This document shows positions 1 through 7,786 of a DNA stretch of 64,000 bases, piece after piece. How positions within the stretch are numbered: the first letter of the stretch is position 1; the number at the start of each line of letters is the position of its first letter. The position numbers were made by a program, and so were the translations under genes. The stretch lies in NCBI RefSeq assembly GCF_017313105.1, contig NZ_JAFLND010000003.1, positions 310,001-374,000 on the forward strand, written 5' to 3'. Source of the stretch: [Muricauda] lutisoli (nom. illeg.) (GTDB taxonomy: Bacteria > Bacteroidota > Bacteroidia > Flavobacteriales > Flavobacteriaceae). The notes below the pieces were generated by a model. That model was not told where the DNA came from. It did not search any database and was given only the letters and a program-made list of their open reading frames with translations.

Positions 1-2
1 TG

Positions 3-845
3 AATCCGCATTATTGGGCGGTCATTGCATCCATTATAGAGGAGCATTATGAGGATAATGATGGTTTTGTGGTGCTTCATGGCAGTGATACCATGAGTTA
101 TTCTGCATCGGCATTGAGCTTTATGTTGGAAAATTTGCAGAAGCCGGTTATCTTCACGGGCTCTCAATTGCCCATAGGTGATTTGCGCACCGATGCCAAG
201 GAGAACCTGATTACTTCCATCGAGATTGCTGCACTTCAGAAAAAAGGGAAACCGGTATTGCAGGAAGTGGGGCTGTATTTTGAATACAAACTTTATAGAG
301 GGAACCGCACCACCAAGATAAATGCCGAACATTTTGAGGCTTTTGATTCATTGAACTATCCACCTTTGGTGGAATCGGGTGTTCACTTAAAGGTGCATCA
401 TAACTATTTGATCAAGAAAGTGACCAAAAACAAGTCGTTGCAGGTCCATAAAAAAATGGACAATCGGGTGGCCATACTAAAGTTATTTCCCGGAATCAAC
501 CAAAATGTACTGCAATCAGTCCTTGCTATTCCCGATTTAAAGGCATTGATTTTGGAAACCTATGGTGCGGGGAACGCTCCTATGGACGAATGGTTTCTGA
601 ATGCGATAAAAAAATCAGTGGAAAATGGATTGCACATAATCAATGTGACACAATGCTCGGGAGGAAGTGTTTTTATGGGGCATTACGAGACCAGTGAAAA
701 ACTCAGGGAGATGCAACTGGTTAACGGCAAGGATATTACAACCGAGGCTGCTGTTACAAAGGCGATGTACCTATTGGGGACAGGGGTTCCCGACAAATTG
801 TTCAAGACAATTTTCGAGACGCCACTTCGTGGTGAAATGGTGTAA
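3..845 (+). CDS. ansA: L-asparaginase, type I (5' end outside window)
   Basis: Hydrolyses L-asparagine to aspartate and ammonia. The reading frame is open from base 3, so the gene begins upstream; about 280 codons are present of a family usually near 340. The second asparaginase signature is visible (VVLHGSDTMSYSASALSFML, with the Asp-Thr pair), followed by FTGSQLP and, near the C-terminus, VTQCSGGSV. The N-terminal catalytic threonine signature lies outside the window. No signal peptide can be judged. The type I (cytoplasmic) assignment rests on overall resemblance to AnsA. It is followed by tRNA-Ser on the same strand. A second, unrelated Ntn-type asparaginase-family enzyme lies at 34106-35107. 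Confidence 0.93.
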   Translation, partial: NPHYWAVIASIIEEHYEDNDGFVVLHGSDTMSYSASALSFMLENLQKPVIFTGSQLPIGDLRTDAKENLITSIEIAALQKKGKPVLQEVGLYFEYKLYRGNRTTKINAEHFEAFDSLNYPPLVESGVHLKVHHNYLIKKVTKNKSLQVHKKMDNRVAILKLFPGINQNVLQSVLAIPDLKALILETYGAGNAPMDEWFLNAIKKSVENGLHIINVTQCSGGSVFMGHYETSEKLREMQLVNGKDITTEAAVTKAMYLLGTGVPDKLFKTIFETPLRGEMV

Positions 846-911
846 AATTAACGCTTCAAATTTCTATAACTAATTATTTTTTTGTTTATTGGTCGCCCTA
901 AATGAAACAAT

Positions 912-999
912 AGAGAGGTGGCCGAGTGGTCGAAGGCGCACGCCTGGAAAGTGTGTATACACCAAAAGTGTATCGAGGGTTCGAATCCCTTCCTCTCTG
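912..999 (+). tRNA. tRNA-Ser(GGA)
   Basis: The cloverleaf can be folded by eye. The 7-bp acceptor stem pairs 912-918 (AGAGAGG) with 992-998 (CCTCTCT). The anticodon stem CACGC/GTGTG encloses the loop CTGGAAA, giving anticodon GGA. A long variable arm follows, then a T arm with GGTTCGAATCC. The discriminator base is G, as expected for serine. CCA is not encoded. Confidence 0.95.
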
Positions 1000-1034
1000 C
1001 AAGGTATTTTAGTTTTTCTATTATAAAATTTTTA

Positions 1035-1042
1035 TATCTTTA
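1035..1042 (+). promoter_or_regulatory. Possible -7 element of the exbB operon
   Basis: TATCTTTA matches the Bacteroidota -7 consensus TAnnTTTG at 7 of 8 positions and lies 36 bases before the exbB start, downstream of tRNA-Ser. No good -33 TTTG is seen at the usual 19-base spacing, so this is only a candidate. Confidence 0.3.
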
Positions 1043-1077
1043 ACATTATTAACTAACTAAATTTAAGTTTAAGTAAA

Positions 1078-1806
1078 ATGAAAAAAATATCCTTTACTCT
1101 GGCGGCTGCCGGAATGTTTGTGATGGGAACTACAACTGCATCTGCAGCAATGTTGCAAGAAGAAGCTGAAGCCAGCAAAGGTTTCACCCAAGTGTTAAAA
1201 GAGCAATTTATCCAAGGGGGTCCTGCCTTTATGGGTATTGTACTTCTATGTTTGATCTTGGGATTGGCTGTAGCCATCGAAAGAATTATTTATTTGAATT
1301 TGGCAACTACAAATTCCACTAAGTTGAAACAACAAGTTGAGGACGCCTTGACTTCAGGTGGTGTTGAAGCTGCTAAAGAAGTTTGTAGAAACACTAAAGG
1401 ACCTGTTGCTTCTATCTACTACCAAGGATTGGATAGAGTTGATGAAGGAATCGAGTCTGCTGAAAAAGCTGTAGTTGCATACGGTGGTGTTCAAATGGGT
1501 CAATTGGAGAAAAATGTTTCTTGGTTGTCTTTGTTTATCGCTATTGCTCCCATGCTTGGGTTCATGGGTACGGTAATCGGTATGATTCAGGCCTTCCAGA
1601 AAATTGCTGCTGTAGGTAACTTGAGTGCTTCCTTGATTGCAGGTGATATCCAGGTAGCGTTGTTAACAACCGTATTCGGTTTGATCACAGCGATTATCCT
1701 TCAGATTTTCTATAACTATATTATTGCTAAAATCGATAGTATCGTAAATGACATGGAAGACAGCTCAATTGCATTGATTGACATGTTGGCTGCCCATAAG
1801 AAATAA
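1078..1806 (+). CDS. exbB: MotA/TolQ/ExbB proton channel family protein
   Basis: Inner-membrane proton-channel subunit that works with ExbD/TolR to energise TonB-dependent or envelope processes. The 242-residue product has an N-terminal hydrophobic leader (about 1-24) and a first transmembrane helix around 50-72 (AFMGIVLLCLILGLAVAIER). The MotA/TolQ/ExbB core near 155-215 carries two further helices, including APMLGFMGTVIGMIQAF, the most conserved stretch of the family. It heads a same-strand set with a small membrane protein and two ExbD genes with gaps of 11-26 bases, clearly an operon. ExbB versus TolQ cannot be decided from sequence alone. Confidence 0.93.
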   Translation: MKKISFTLAAAGMFVMGTTTASAAMLQEEAEASKGFTQVLKEQFIQGGPAFMGIVLLCLILGLAVAIERIIYLNLATTNSTKLKQQVEDALTSGGVEAAKEVCRNTKGPVASIYYQGLDRVDEGIESAEKAVVAYGGVQMGQLEKNVSWLSLFIAIAPMLGFMGTVIGMIQAFQKIAAVGNLSASLIAGDIQVALLTTVFGLITAIILQIFYNYIIAKIDSIVNDMEDSSIALIDMLAAHKK

Positions 1807-1832
1807 TTACGAATTAAAAACTATCGAGAATC

Positions 1833-2270
1833 ATGAATAAAATAGTAAAAATATTACTCATCGTCATCGGATTGGTTGCAGCCGTTCTTTGGTTCTCTCT
1901 TCCGTCTGCCGATGATCCAGGTGCCATAAACAGTGGATCAATGAACTTCATGTTCATCATTATGTACATCTTGTTGGCTATTGCAGTTGTAACTTCAGTA
2001 GTTTTCGGATTAGCAAAACTGTTTACCACAAAAGGAAGTTTAAAGAAAGCTCTTTTCGCAATAGGAGGATTGGCTATTGTAGTAGCTGTATCATACGGGC
2101 TTTCTTCTGATAACATGGCTGTGGTTGAAGCTATGTCCGAAAGAGGCGTAGAGACCACGGAAGGAACTGTGAAAAATATTGGAATGGGATTGAACGTATT
2201 CTTTATCCTAACCGTTATCGCGGTGATTCTAATGGTTTTCCCAGGATTGAAAAGAATGTTTGTTAAGTAA
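1833..2270 (+). CDS. Small membrane protein in the ExbB/ExbD operon
   Basis: A 145-residue hydrophobic protein lying between exbB and the first exbD with gaps of 26 and 11 bases. Four membrane segments can be read: about 5-24 (ILLIVIGLVAAVLWFSL), 38-60, 70-88 (ALFAIGGLAIVVAVSYGL) and 120-140 (NVFFILTVIAVILMVFPGL). The loop before the last helix is acidic and polar (EAMSERGVETTEG). No enzyme motif is present. Its fixed place inside the operon suggests an accessory subunit or assembly factor of the ExbB-ExbD complex, which is an inference. I do not recognise a named family. Confidence 0.85.
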   Translation: MNKIVKILLIVIGLVAAVLWFSLPSADDPGAINSGSMNFMFIIMYILLAIAVVTSVVFGLAKLFTTKGSLKKALFAIGGLAIVVAVSYGLSSDNMAVVEAMSERGVETTEGTVKNIGMGLNVFFILTVIAVILMVFPGLKRMFVK

Positions 2271-2281
2271 AAAGTTTTATT

Positions 2282-2890
2282 ATGCCTAGAAGAAAAGGAG
2301 CACCGGAAGTAAATGCCGGTTCCATGGCGGATATCGCTTTCCTCTTGCTTATCTTTTTCTTGGTGACTACCACCATAGAAACAGATGCAGGGTTGGATCG
2401 TATGTTGCCGCCGTTCGAGCCGCCAAATGAAGAACCGCCTGTAATTAAGCAGAAAAACATTTTTACTGTGAACATCAACAGGAATGGTCAGCTTTTGGTT
2501 GAAGATCAATTAATGGAAATCAGTGATTTGAGAGAGGCTGCTTCTAAGTTTCTTGAAAATGGAGCTGATGGTTCTTGCGATTACTGCAAGGGTAGAAAAG
2601 ATCCTGCCTCATCAGATAATCCAACGAAAGCCATTATTTCATTGAAAAATGATCGGGAAACCAAGTATAGTACCTACATTACCGTTCAGAACGAACTGGT
2701 AGGTGCATACAACGACTTACGTAACCGTGAAGCCCAACGTATTTATGGAAGGGATTTTACAGATATGGAGGCGGAGTACCTTAATCCGGAAACTCCTTCA
2801 AACGTAAGAGATGAGTTGAAAGATAAAGTGAAGCGTATTCAAGATATGTTCCCACAAAAGCTTTCAGAAGCTGAAACAACAACCAATTAA
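2282..2890 (+). CDS. exbD: ExbD/TolR family biopolymer transporter (first copy)
   Basis: Single-pass inner-membrane protein with a periplasmic domain, partner of ExbB. The 202-residue product has a short cytoplasmic N-terminus, then one transmembrane helix around 16-33 (SMADIAFLLLIFFLVTTT) containing the essential membrane aspartate typical of ExbD/TolR. The periplasmic part includes a short Cys-containing insertion (GSCDYCKGRKDP, about 98-109), which could form a disulphide or bind metal; this is inference. It lies 11 bases after the small membrane protein and 12 bases before a second exbD, the paired arrangement common in Bacteroidota. Confidence 0.92.
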   Translation: MPRRKGAPEVNAGSMADIAFLLLIFFLVTTTIETDAGLDRMLPPFEPPNEEPPVIKQKNIFTVNINRNGQLLVEDQLMEISDLREAASKFLENGADGSCDYCKGRKDPASSDNPTKAIISLKNDRETKYSTYITVQNELVGAYNDLRNREAQRIYGRDFTDMEAEYLNPETPSNVRDELKDKVKRIQDMFPQKLSEAETTTN

Positions 2891-2902
2891 ACTATATTTA
2901 AT

Positions 2903-3385
2903 ATGGCTAAGTTTACCAAAAAGAAAGATGGCGATTTGCCAGCGGTGTCAACAGCTTCGTTGCCTGATATCGTTTTCATGTTGTTATTTTTCTTTATGAC
3001 AGTAACCACAATGAAAGATAGTTCCTTAATGGTTGCTAATACCCTTCCCAATGCTTCTGAAATAAAGAAGTTGGAAAAGAAGGATCGCGTAATTTACATT
3101 TATGTAGGTACACCTACTCAAGAATATCAAAAGGTTTTTGGTACAGAACCAAAAATCCAGTTGAATGATAAATTTGCCAATGTGGACGAAGTAGGTTCAT
3201 TTATTTTGGCAGAACGTGCAAAGAAACCGCAAGAACTTCAAAATGTATTGACTACTGCTTTAAAAGTGGACAAGAACGCCAATATGGGTCTTATCACTGA
3301 TATTAAGCAAGAATTGAGAAAAGTAAATGCCCTTAAAGTGAATTATACCACTTACGAAGGAGATGCTTTTAACAATCTACAGTAG
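2903..3385 (+). CDS. exbD: ExbD/TolR family biopolymer transporter (second copy)
   Basis: Second ExbD-type subunit of the operon, 160 residues. A lysine-rich cytoplasmic start (MAKFTKKKDGD) precedes one membrane helix at about 19-38 (SLPDIVFMLLFFFMTVTT) with the conserved aspartate in the same place as in the first copy. The periplasmic domain is shorter and lacks the CxxC insertion. The two copies may form a heteromeric ExbD assembly on one ExbB channel. A strong terminator follows directly and closes the operon. Confidence 0.92.
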   Translation: MAKFTKKKDGDLPAVSTASLPDIVFMLLFFFMTVTTMKDSSLMVANTLPNASEIKKLEKKDRVIYIYVGTPTQEYQKVFGTEPKIQLNDKFANVDEVGSFILAERAKKPQELQNVLTTALKVDKNANMGLITDIKQELRKVNALKVNYTTYEGDAFNNLQ

Positions 3386-3408
3386 GCAATAGCTTAGATT
3401 TAGTGGGA

Positions 3409-3441
3409 AACGCTCCAAATTTTTAATTTGGGGCGTTTTTT
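3409..3441 (+). terminator. Rho-independent terminator after exbD
   Basis: A 12-bp stem (3409-3420 with 3426-3437, one G-T pair) and a 5-base loop are followed by a T run (TTTTTTGTTT). It ends the ExbB-ExbD operon before the outer-membrane barrel gene. Confidence 0.9.
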
Positions 3442-3456
3442 GTTTAAAATATATTC

Positions 3457-4158
3457 ATGGATCGTAACGTATTTTCGTTTGTATTAGGTATTATTTGTTT
3501 GCTGCTTTCTGCGTCGACCTACGGTCAAATAAACGATGATCAGGGGCAGGATAGCGACCCTCGATATCTTGAAGATCAATTTTACTTTGGTGTTGGCTAT
3601 AATGTTTTATTGGATAAGCCGGACAATCTCGACCAACGTAATCTTTCCTATAATCTTCACATGGGATTTATTAAGGATATTCCATTTAACCAGAATAGAA
3701 ATTTCGGTATTGGATTGGGTTTTGGATATGCTGTGAGTTCATATTATTCCAATTTGGTTGCTACAAAAAATGGTGATACAGTTGTTTATGAAATTATTCC
3801 CCAAGCCGATTATAATAGGAGTAAGTTGGCAACCCATTCCATCGAATTCCCATTCGAAATCCGATGGCGTACTTCCAATGCAAAAGATTATAAGTTTTGG
3901 AGGATTTATGCTGGGGCCAAATTGGGATATGTATTTTCCGGTAGGTCAAAATTGGTTACGGACAATGGAAATGATTCGTTTTCAAATGATGATATTGAGC
4001 CGTTTCAATATGGTCTTACACTCAATTTCGGGTATAACACGTGGAATGTACATGCGTATTATGGATTAAATCCTTTACTTAAGGAGGAAGCTTCGCTGGA
4101 GGGTAACCCAATAGATTTAAGTGTTCTTAGAATAGGCTTGATTTTTTACATCCTATAA
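3457..4158 (+). CDS. Outer-membrane beta-barrel protein, PorT-like
   Basis: A 233-residue predicted outer-membrane protein. A signal peptide ends near residue 23 (LLLSASTYGQ). The rest consists of alternating hydrophobic/polar strands rich in Gly and aromatics (FGVGYNVLL, GIGLGFGYAVSSYY, WRIYAGAKLGYVF, LTLNFGYNTWNVHAYYG), ending in an aromatic beta strand (LRIGLIFYIL) as expected of a barrel. The size and N-terminal layout fit the OMP_b-brl_2 / PorT family. Whether it is the type IX secretion protein PorT cannot be shown. It starts 16 bases after the exbD terminator, so it is probably transcribed separately. Its 3' end overlaps the convergent gene by a few bases. Confidence 0.8.
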   Translation: MDRNVFSFVLGIICLLLSASTYGQINDDQGQDSDPRYLEDQFYFGVGYNVLLDKPDNLDQRNLSYNLHMGFIKDIPFNQNRNFGIGLGFGYAVSSYYSNLVATKNGDTVVYEIIPQADYNRSKLATHSIEFPFEIRWRTSNAKDYKFWRIYAGAKLGYVFSGRSKLVTDNGNDSFSNDDIEPFQYGLTLNFGYNTWNVHAYYGLNPLLKEEASLEGNPIDLSVLRIGLIFYIL

Positions 4159-4755
4159 CCAATATTTCAAAATAATCAGCTGAGAGCAACATCCAAGTAG
4201 AAAACCAATCAATAGTTCATTTTTGGTATGGGCTTTTAAGTATAATCTGGATGTGGCCACCATTCCCGTGAATAGCGTAAAGAGGCTAATGGCAATGGTG
4301 ATATTTATCTCAAAATGAATGCTCAGGGCCACCATAAAAGTCAAAATACTTCCCATGCCCAATAAATGCATGCTGGTTTTAAATTTGAAGAAGAGCAGAA
4401 TCAGTGTTGCACTTGTAGCGGTCAAAAGCCCTGTAAAGTAATAAAAGAGCTCGTGTACGTAGTTATTGGGTATTACTTTGTACAATATCATCAAAAAGAT
4501 GATACAACTTATGTAAAGTGGGTATTTACGTTCTTGTAACGTTGGCAGGAATATGGAATTGATTACCCCTAGATTTTTCAATATCAGGAAAAATATGATG
4601 GGAATGATTACTGTAAGTATAAAAATTGGCAGTATGTTGCCACTTTGGGTCTCCAACGTACTGTACGGAGCCACCTTAAAGTACACTATCGTACCTCCGA
4701 TCGGTATGAACAATGGGTGAAAAATGTAAGAGATAATGTTGTATACGTGGCGCAT
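4153..4755 (-). CDS. Multi-pass membrane protein with degenerate PAP2 motifs
   Basis: A 200-residue protein with about six membrane segments. The ATG at 4755 is chosen because it overlaps the rpoN stop by one base (TGATG), a translational-coupling arrangement; a TTG three bases upstream is less likely. The C-terminal half contains SRLYLKAHTKNE, which fits the third PAP2 phosphatase motif (SR-x5-H-x3-D) except that Glu replaces Asp. SMHLLG and ERKYP sit where motifs two (SGH) and one (KxxxxxxRP) would be expected. It may be a distant lipid-phosphatase relative, active or not. The family link is my inference from motifs. Confidence 0.75.
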   Translation of the reverse strand: MRHVYNIISYIFHPLFIPIGGTIVYFKVAPYSTLETQSGNILPIFILTVIIPIIFFLILKNLGVINSIFLPTLQERKYPLYISCIIFLMILYKVIPNNYVHELFYYFTGLLTATSATLILLFFKFKTSMHLLGMGSILTFMVALSIHFEINITIAISLFTLFTGMVATSRLYLKAHTKNELLIGFLLGCCSQLIILKYWL

Positions 4756-6212
4756 CAAATTTCTTTTCGTAGCCTTGCCACTGGGATATCCAGTTGTTCC
4801 CGATACTTGGCCACGGTTCGTCGGGCTATGGGATACCCTTTGTCTTTTAGCATTTTTGCCAGTTTCGCATCGGTGAGCGGTTTTTTCTTGTCCTCATCAC
4901 GGATTACGGTCTCCAAAATCTTTTTGATTTCTCTTGTGGATACATCCTCCCCCTGTTCATTCTTCATGGATTCGGAAAAGAAATCCTTGATCAGTTTGGT
5001 GCCATAAGGGGTGTCCACATACTTACTGTTGGCGACCCTTGATACCGTGGATACATCCATGTCTATTTTATCGGCGATATCCTTTAGGATCATGGGACGT
5101 AATTTACGCTCGTCCCCGGTCATAAAATACTCTTTTTGGTACTCCATAATGGTGTTCATGGTAACAAACAAGGTTTGCTGGCGCTGTCTAATGGCATCTA
5201 TGAACCATTTGGCGGCATCCAGCTTCTGTTTGATGAACATCACCGTATCCTTTTGGGATTTGGACTTTTCCTTGGCGTTTTTATAGCCTTCCAACATGTT
5301 GCTGTAATCTTTGGAGACATGCAGCTCTGGAGCATTTCTGCCGTTTAGGGTGAGTTCCAGTTCACCATCCACGATTTTTATTGAAAAGTCGGGAACAATG
5401 TGCTCGATCATGCGGGTGTTCCCAGAGTAGGAGCCCCCTGGCTTTGGATTGAGCTTTTCTATCTCCGATATAGCATCTTTAAGCTCTTCCTCGGAAACAT
5501 GGTGTTTTTGTAAAAGTTTGGAATAATGTTTTTTGGTGAAATGATCAAAAGATCGTTCCAAAATATTTATGGCCAGCGCTACAGATGGTTTTTGTTCTTT
5601 CCTTTTAAGTTGGATTATCAAACATTCATCCAAGGAACGTGCGGCCACACCGGGAGGGTCTAAATCCTGTACAATTTTAAGAACTTCCTCGATTTTATCC
5701 TCTTCCACATAAATGTTTTGAGTAAAGGCAAGGTCGTCCATGATATCTGGAAGTGGTCGGCGTATATACCCGCTCTCATCCACGCTGCCTACCAAAAACT
5801 CGGCAATTGCCCATTCTTGGTCATCAAGATAAACCGTGTTCAATTGGTTGAGCAAATATTGGTTGAACGATGTTCCAGCGGCGTAGGGTACGCGTTTGTC
5901 ATCGTCATCTGCACTGTAGTTGTTTGTTTGGGTACGGTAATCCGGTATCTCATCGTCGCTCAGGTAATCATCAATATTGATTTCCTCTGTATCGATATTT
6001 TCATTGTCGGCCGAATCATCGTAGGTGTCCTCGTAAATATCATCCAAAGTATCAGTTTCCTCCTTACCGCTCTCCAATGCAGGGTTTTCCTCCAACTCTT
6101 GCTTTAATCTCTGTTCAAAAGCCTGGGTTGGCAATTGAATGAGCTTCATGAGCTGAATCTGCTGTGGAGACAGTTTTTGGGAAAGCTTAAACTGTAGATG
6201 TTGTTTCAGCAT
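4755..6212 (-). CDS. rpoN: RNA polymerase sigma-54 factor
   Basis: Sigma-54 directs transcription from -24/-12 promoters and needs AAA+ activators. The 485-residue protein has the glutamine-rich region I at the N-terminus (LSQKLSPQQIQLMKLIQLPT), an acidic region II (about 45-85), the core-binding domain, and the C-terminal DNA-binding region ending in the RpoN box ARRTVAKYRE. The length is normal. asnS lies upstream with a 50-base gap, so the two are probably cotranscribed; the PAP2-like gene is coupled downstream. No activator gene is in the window. Confidence 0.96.
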   Translation of the reverse strand: MLKQHLQFKLSQKLSPQQIQLMKLIQLPTQAFEQRLKQELEENPALESGKEETDTLDDIYEDTYDDSADNENIDTEEINIDDYLSDDEIPDYRTQTNNYSADDDDKRVPYAAGTSFNQYLLNQLNTVYLDDQEWAIAEFLVGSVDESGYIRRPLPDIMDDLAFTQNIYVEEDKIEEVLKIVQDLDPPGVAARSLDECLIIQLKRKEQKPSVALAINILERSFDHFTKKHYSKLLQKHHVSEEELKDAISEIEKLNPKPGGSYSGNTRMIEHIVPDFSIKIVDGELELTLNGRNAPELHVSKDYSNMLEGYKNAKEKSKSQKDTVMFIKQKLDAAKWFIDAIRQRQQTLFVTMNTIMEYQKEYFMTGDERKLRPMILKDIADKIDMDVSTVSRVANSKYVDTPYGTKLIKDFFSESMKNEQGEDVSTREIKKILETVIRDEDKKKPLTDAKLAKMLKDKGYPIARRTVAKYREQLDIPVARLRKEI

Positions 6213-6262
6213 ATGGATTGATGATTTACAATCTTACCTTCTTTTAAAATAATAAATTCAAA

Positions 6263-7696
6263 TTAAAACTCGGCATTTTGCGGTGTTCTTGGGTAAGGGA
6301 TTACGTCCCTAATATTGCCCATTCCAGTGGCGAATTGTACCATGCGCTCGAATCCAAGGCCAAAACCACTGTGTACGGCCGTACCAAATTTTCTCAGGTC
6401 CAGATACCACCAAAGTTCTTTGGCATCGATATCCAGCTCCTTGATTTTTTGTTCCAGTACATCCAATCGTTCCTCCCTTTGTGAACCTCCGACAATCTCA
6501 CCGATACCAGGAAAAAGTACATCCATGGCGCGCACCGTTTTTCCGTCCTCGTTCAATCGCATGTAAAATGCTTTGATGTTTGCAGGGTAATCAAAAAGGA
6601 TAACGGGGCACTTAAAGTGTTTCTCTACCAAGAAGCGTTCGTGCTCACTCTGTAGGTCCGCTCCCCATTCGTCAATTGGAAACTGGAATTTCTTCTTTTT
6701 GTTCGGTTTGCTGTTCTTTAATATATCAATGGCTTCCGTATAGGAAACCCTTTTGAAATTGTTGTCGACAACAAACTTTAATTTTTCGATCAAGGCCATT
6801 TCTGAACGTTCGTTCTGAGGTTTGGTCTTTTCTTCGTCCAATAGGCGTTTTTCCAAGAATGCAAGATCGTCTTGGCAATGGTCCAGTACGTATTGGATAA
6901 TATATTTAATGAAATCCTCGGCAAGGTCCATGTTCGCATCCAGATCATAGAATGCCATTTCGGGCTCGATCATCCAGAACTCGGCCAAGTGGCGCGATGT
7001 GTTGGAGTTTTCTGCTCTAAAGGTTGGTCCAAAGGTGTAGACTTTGCCCAATCCCATGGCATAGGTCTCAGCTTCCAACTGTCCCGAAACGGTCAAGTTG
7101 GTCTCTTTTCCAAAAAAGTCCTCGGAGTAATCCACTTCACCGGTATCGTTCACCGGTGGATTTTTGTCATCCAAAGTAGTTACCCGGAACATTTCACCTG
7201 CACCCTCGGCATCCGAACCGGTTATGATCGGGGCGTGCATATAGTAAAATCCATTCTGTTGAAAGTAGCTGTGTACGGCAAAAGAAAGTACCGATCTTAC
7301 ACGCATTACCGCAGAAAAAGTGTTGGTTCTTACTCTAAGGTGTGCTTTTTCCCTTAAAAACTCCAAAGAGTGTTTTTTGGGTTGAATAGGATAGGTCTCG
7401 GGGTCGGCAGTACCGTGAACAAATATATCGGTAGCCTGTATTTCCACGCTTTGACCTCGACCTTGGCTCTCTTCCAAAGTCCCTGTTACCTTTAGGGCAG
7501 CTCCACTGGAAATTTGTTTGAGCAATGCTTCGTCCAAATTTTCAAAATCTACGACACATTGTAGGTTATGTATGGTGGAACCATCGTTTAAGGCGATAAA
7601 TCGGTTACTTCTAAATGTTTTTACCCATCCATTTACTTCAACGGAATCTCCTACGGGTTGCTTTTCTAGCAATTCTTTTATGGAATAAGACATCAT
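6263..7696 (-). CDS. asnS: Asparaginyl-tRNA synthetase
   Basis: Class IIb aminoacyl-tRNA synthetase that charges tRNA-Asn. The 477-residue product has an OB-fold anticodon-binding domain (about 15-100, [20 protein letters not shown]). The catalytic domain carries motif 2 ([16 protein letters not shown]) and motif 3 ([13 protein letters not shown]); the C-terminus is [11 protein letters not shown] as in other AsnRS. Two consecutive Met codons begin the frame, and either the first or the second (7693) could be used. It is followed by rpoN on the same strand. Confidence 0.97.
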   Translation of the reverse strand: MMSYSIKELLEKQPVGDSVEVNGWVKTFRSNRFIALNDGSTIHNLQCVVDFENLDEALLKQISSGAALKVTGTLEESQGRGQSVEIQATDIFVHGTADPETYPIQPKKHSLEFLREKAHLRVRTNTFSAVMRVRSVLSFAVHSYFQQNGFYYMHAPIITGSDAEGAGEMFRVTTLDDKNPPVNDTGEVDYSEDFFGKETNLTVSGQLEAETYAMGLGKVYTFGPTFRAENSNTSRHLAEFWMIEPEMAFYDLDANMDLAEDFIKYIIQYVLDHCQDDLAFLEKRLLDEEKTKPQNERSEMALIEKLKFVVDNNFKRVSYTEAIDILKNSKPNKKKKFQFPIDEWGADLQSEHERFLVEKHFKCPVILFDYPANIKAFYMRLNEDGKTVRAMDVLFPGIGEIVGGSQREERLDVLEQKIKELDIDAKELWWYLDLRKFGTAVHSGFGLGFERMVQFATGMGNIRDVIPYPRTPQNAEF

Positions 7697-7786
7697 TCTA
7701 AAACTATCGTAATTTAGTTGGTAAAGATAGGTTTTTGATAAAAAACGATAGCAATGTAATGGCCTAATTTATGGCTCTTTCCAAGA

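Noticed and set aside
1814..2509. Open frame on the minus strand across the exbB operon
   Set aside because: It overlaps three supported membrane-protein genes and shows no protein-like pattern.
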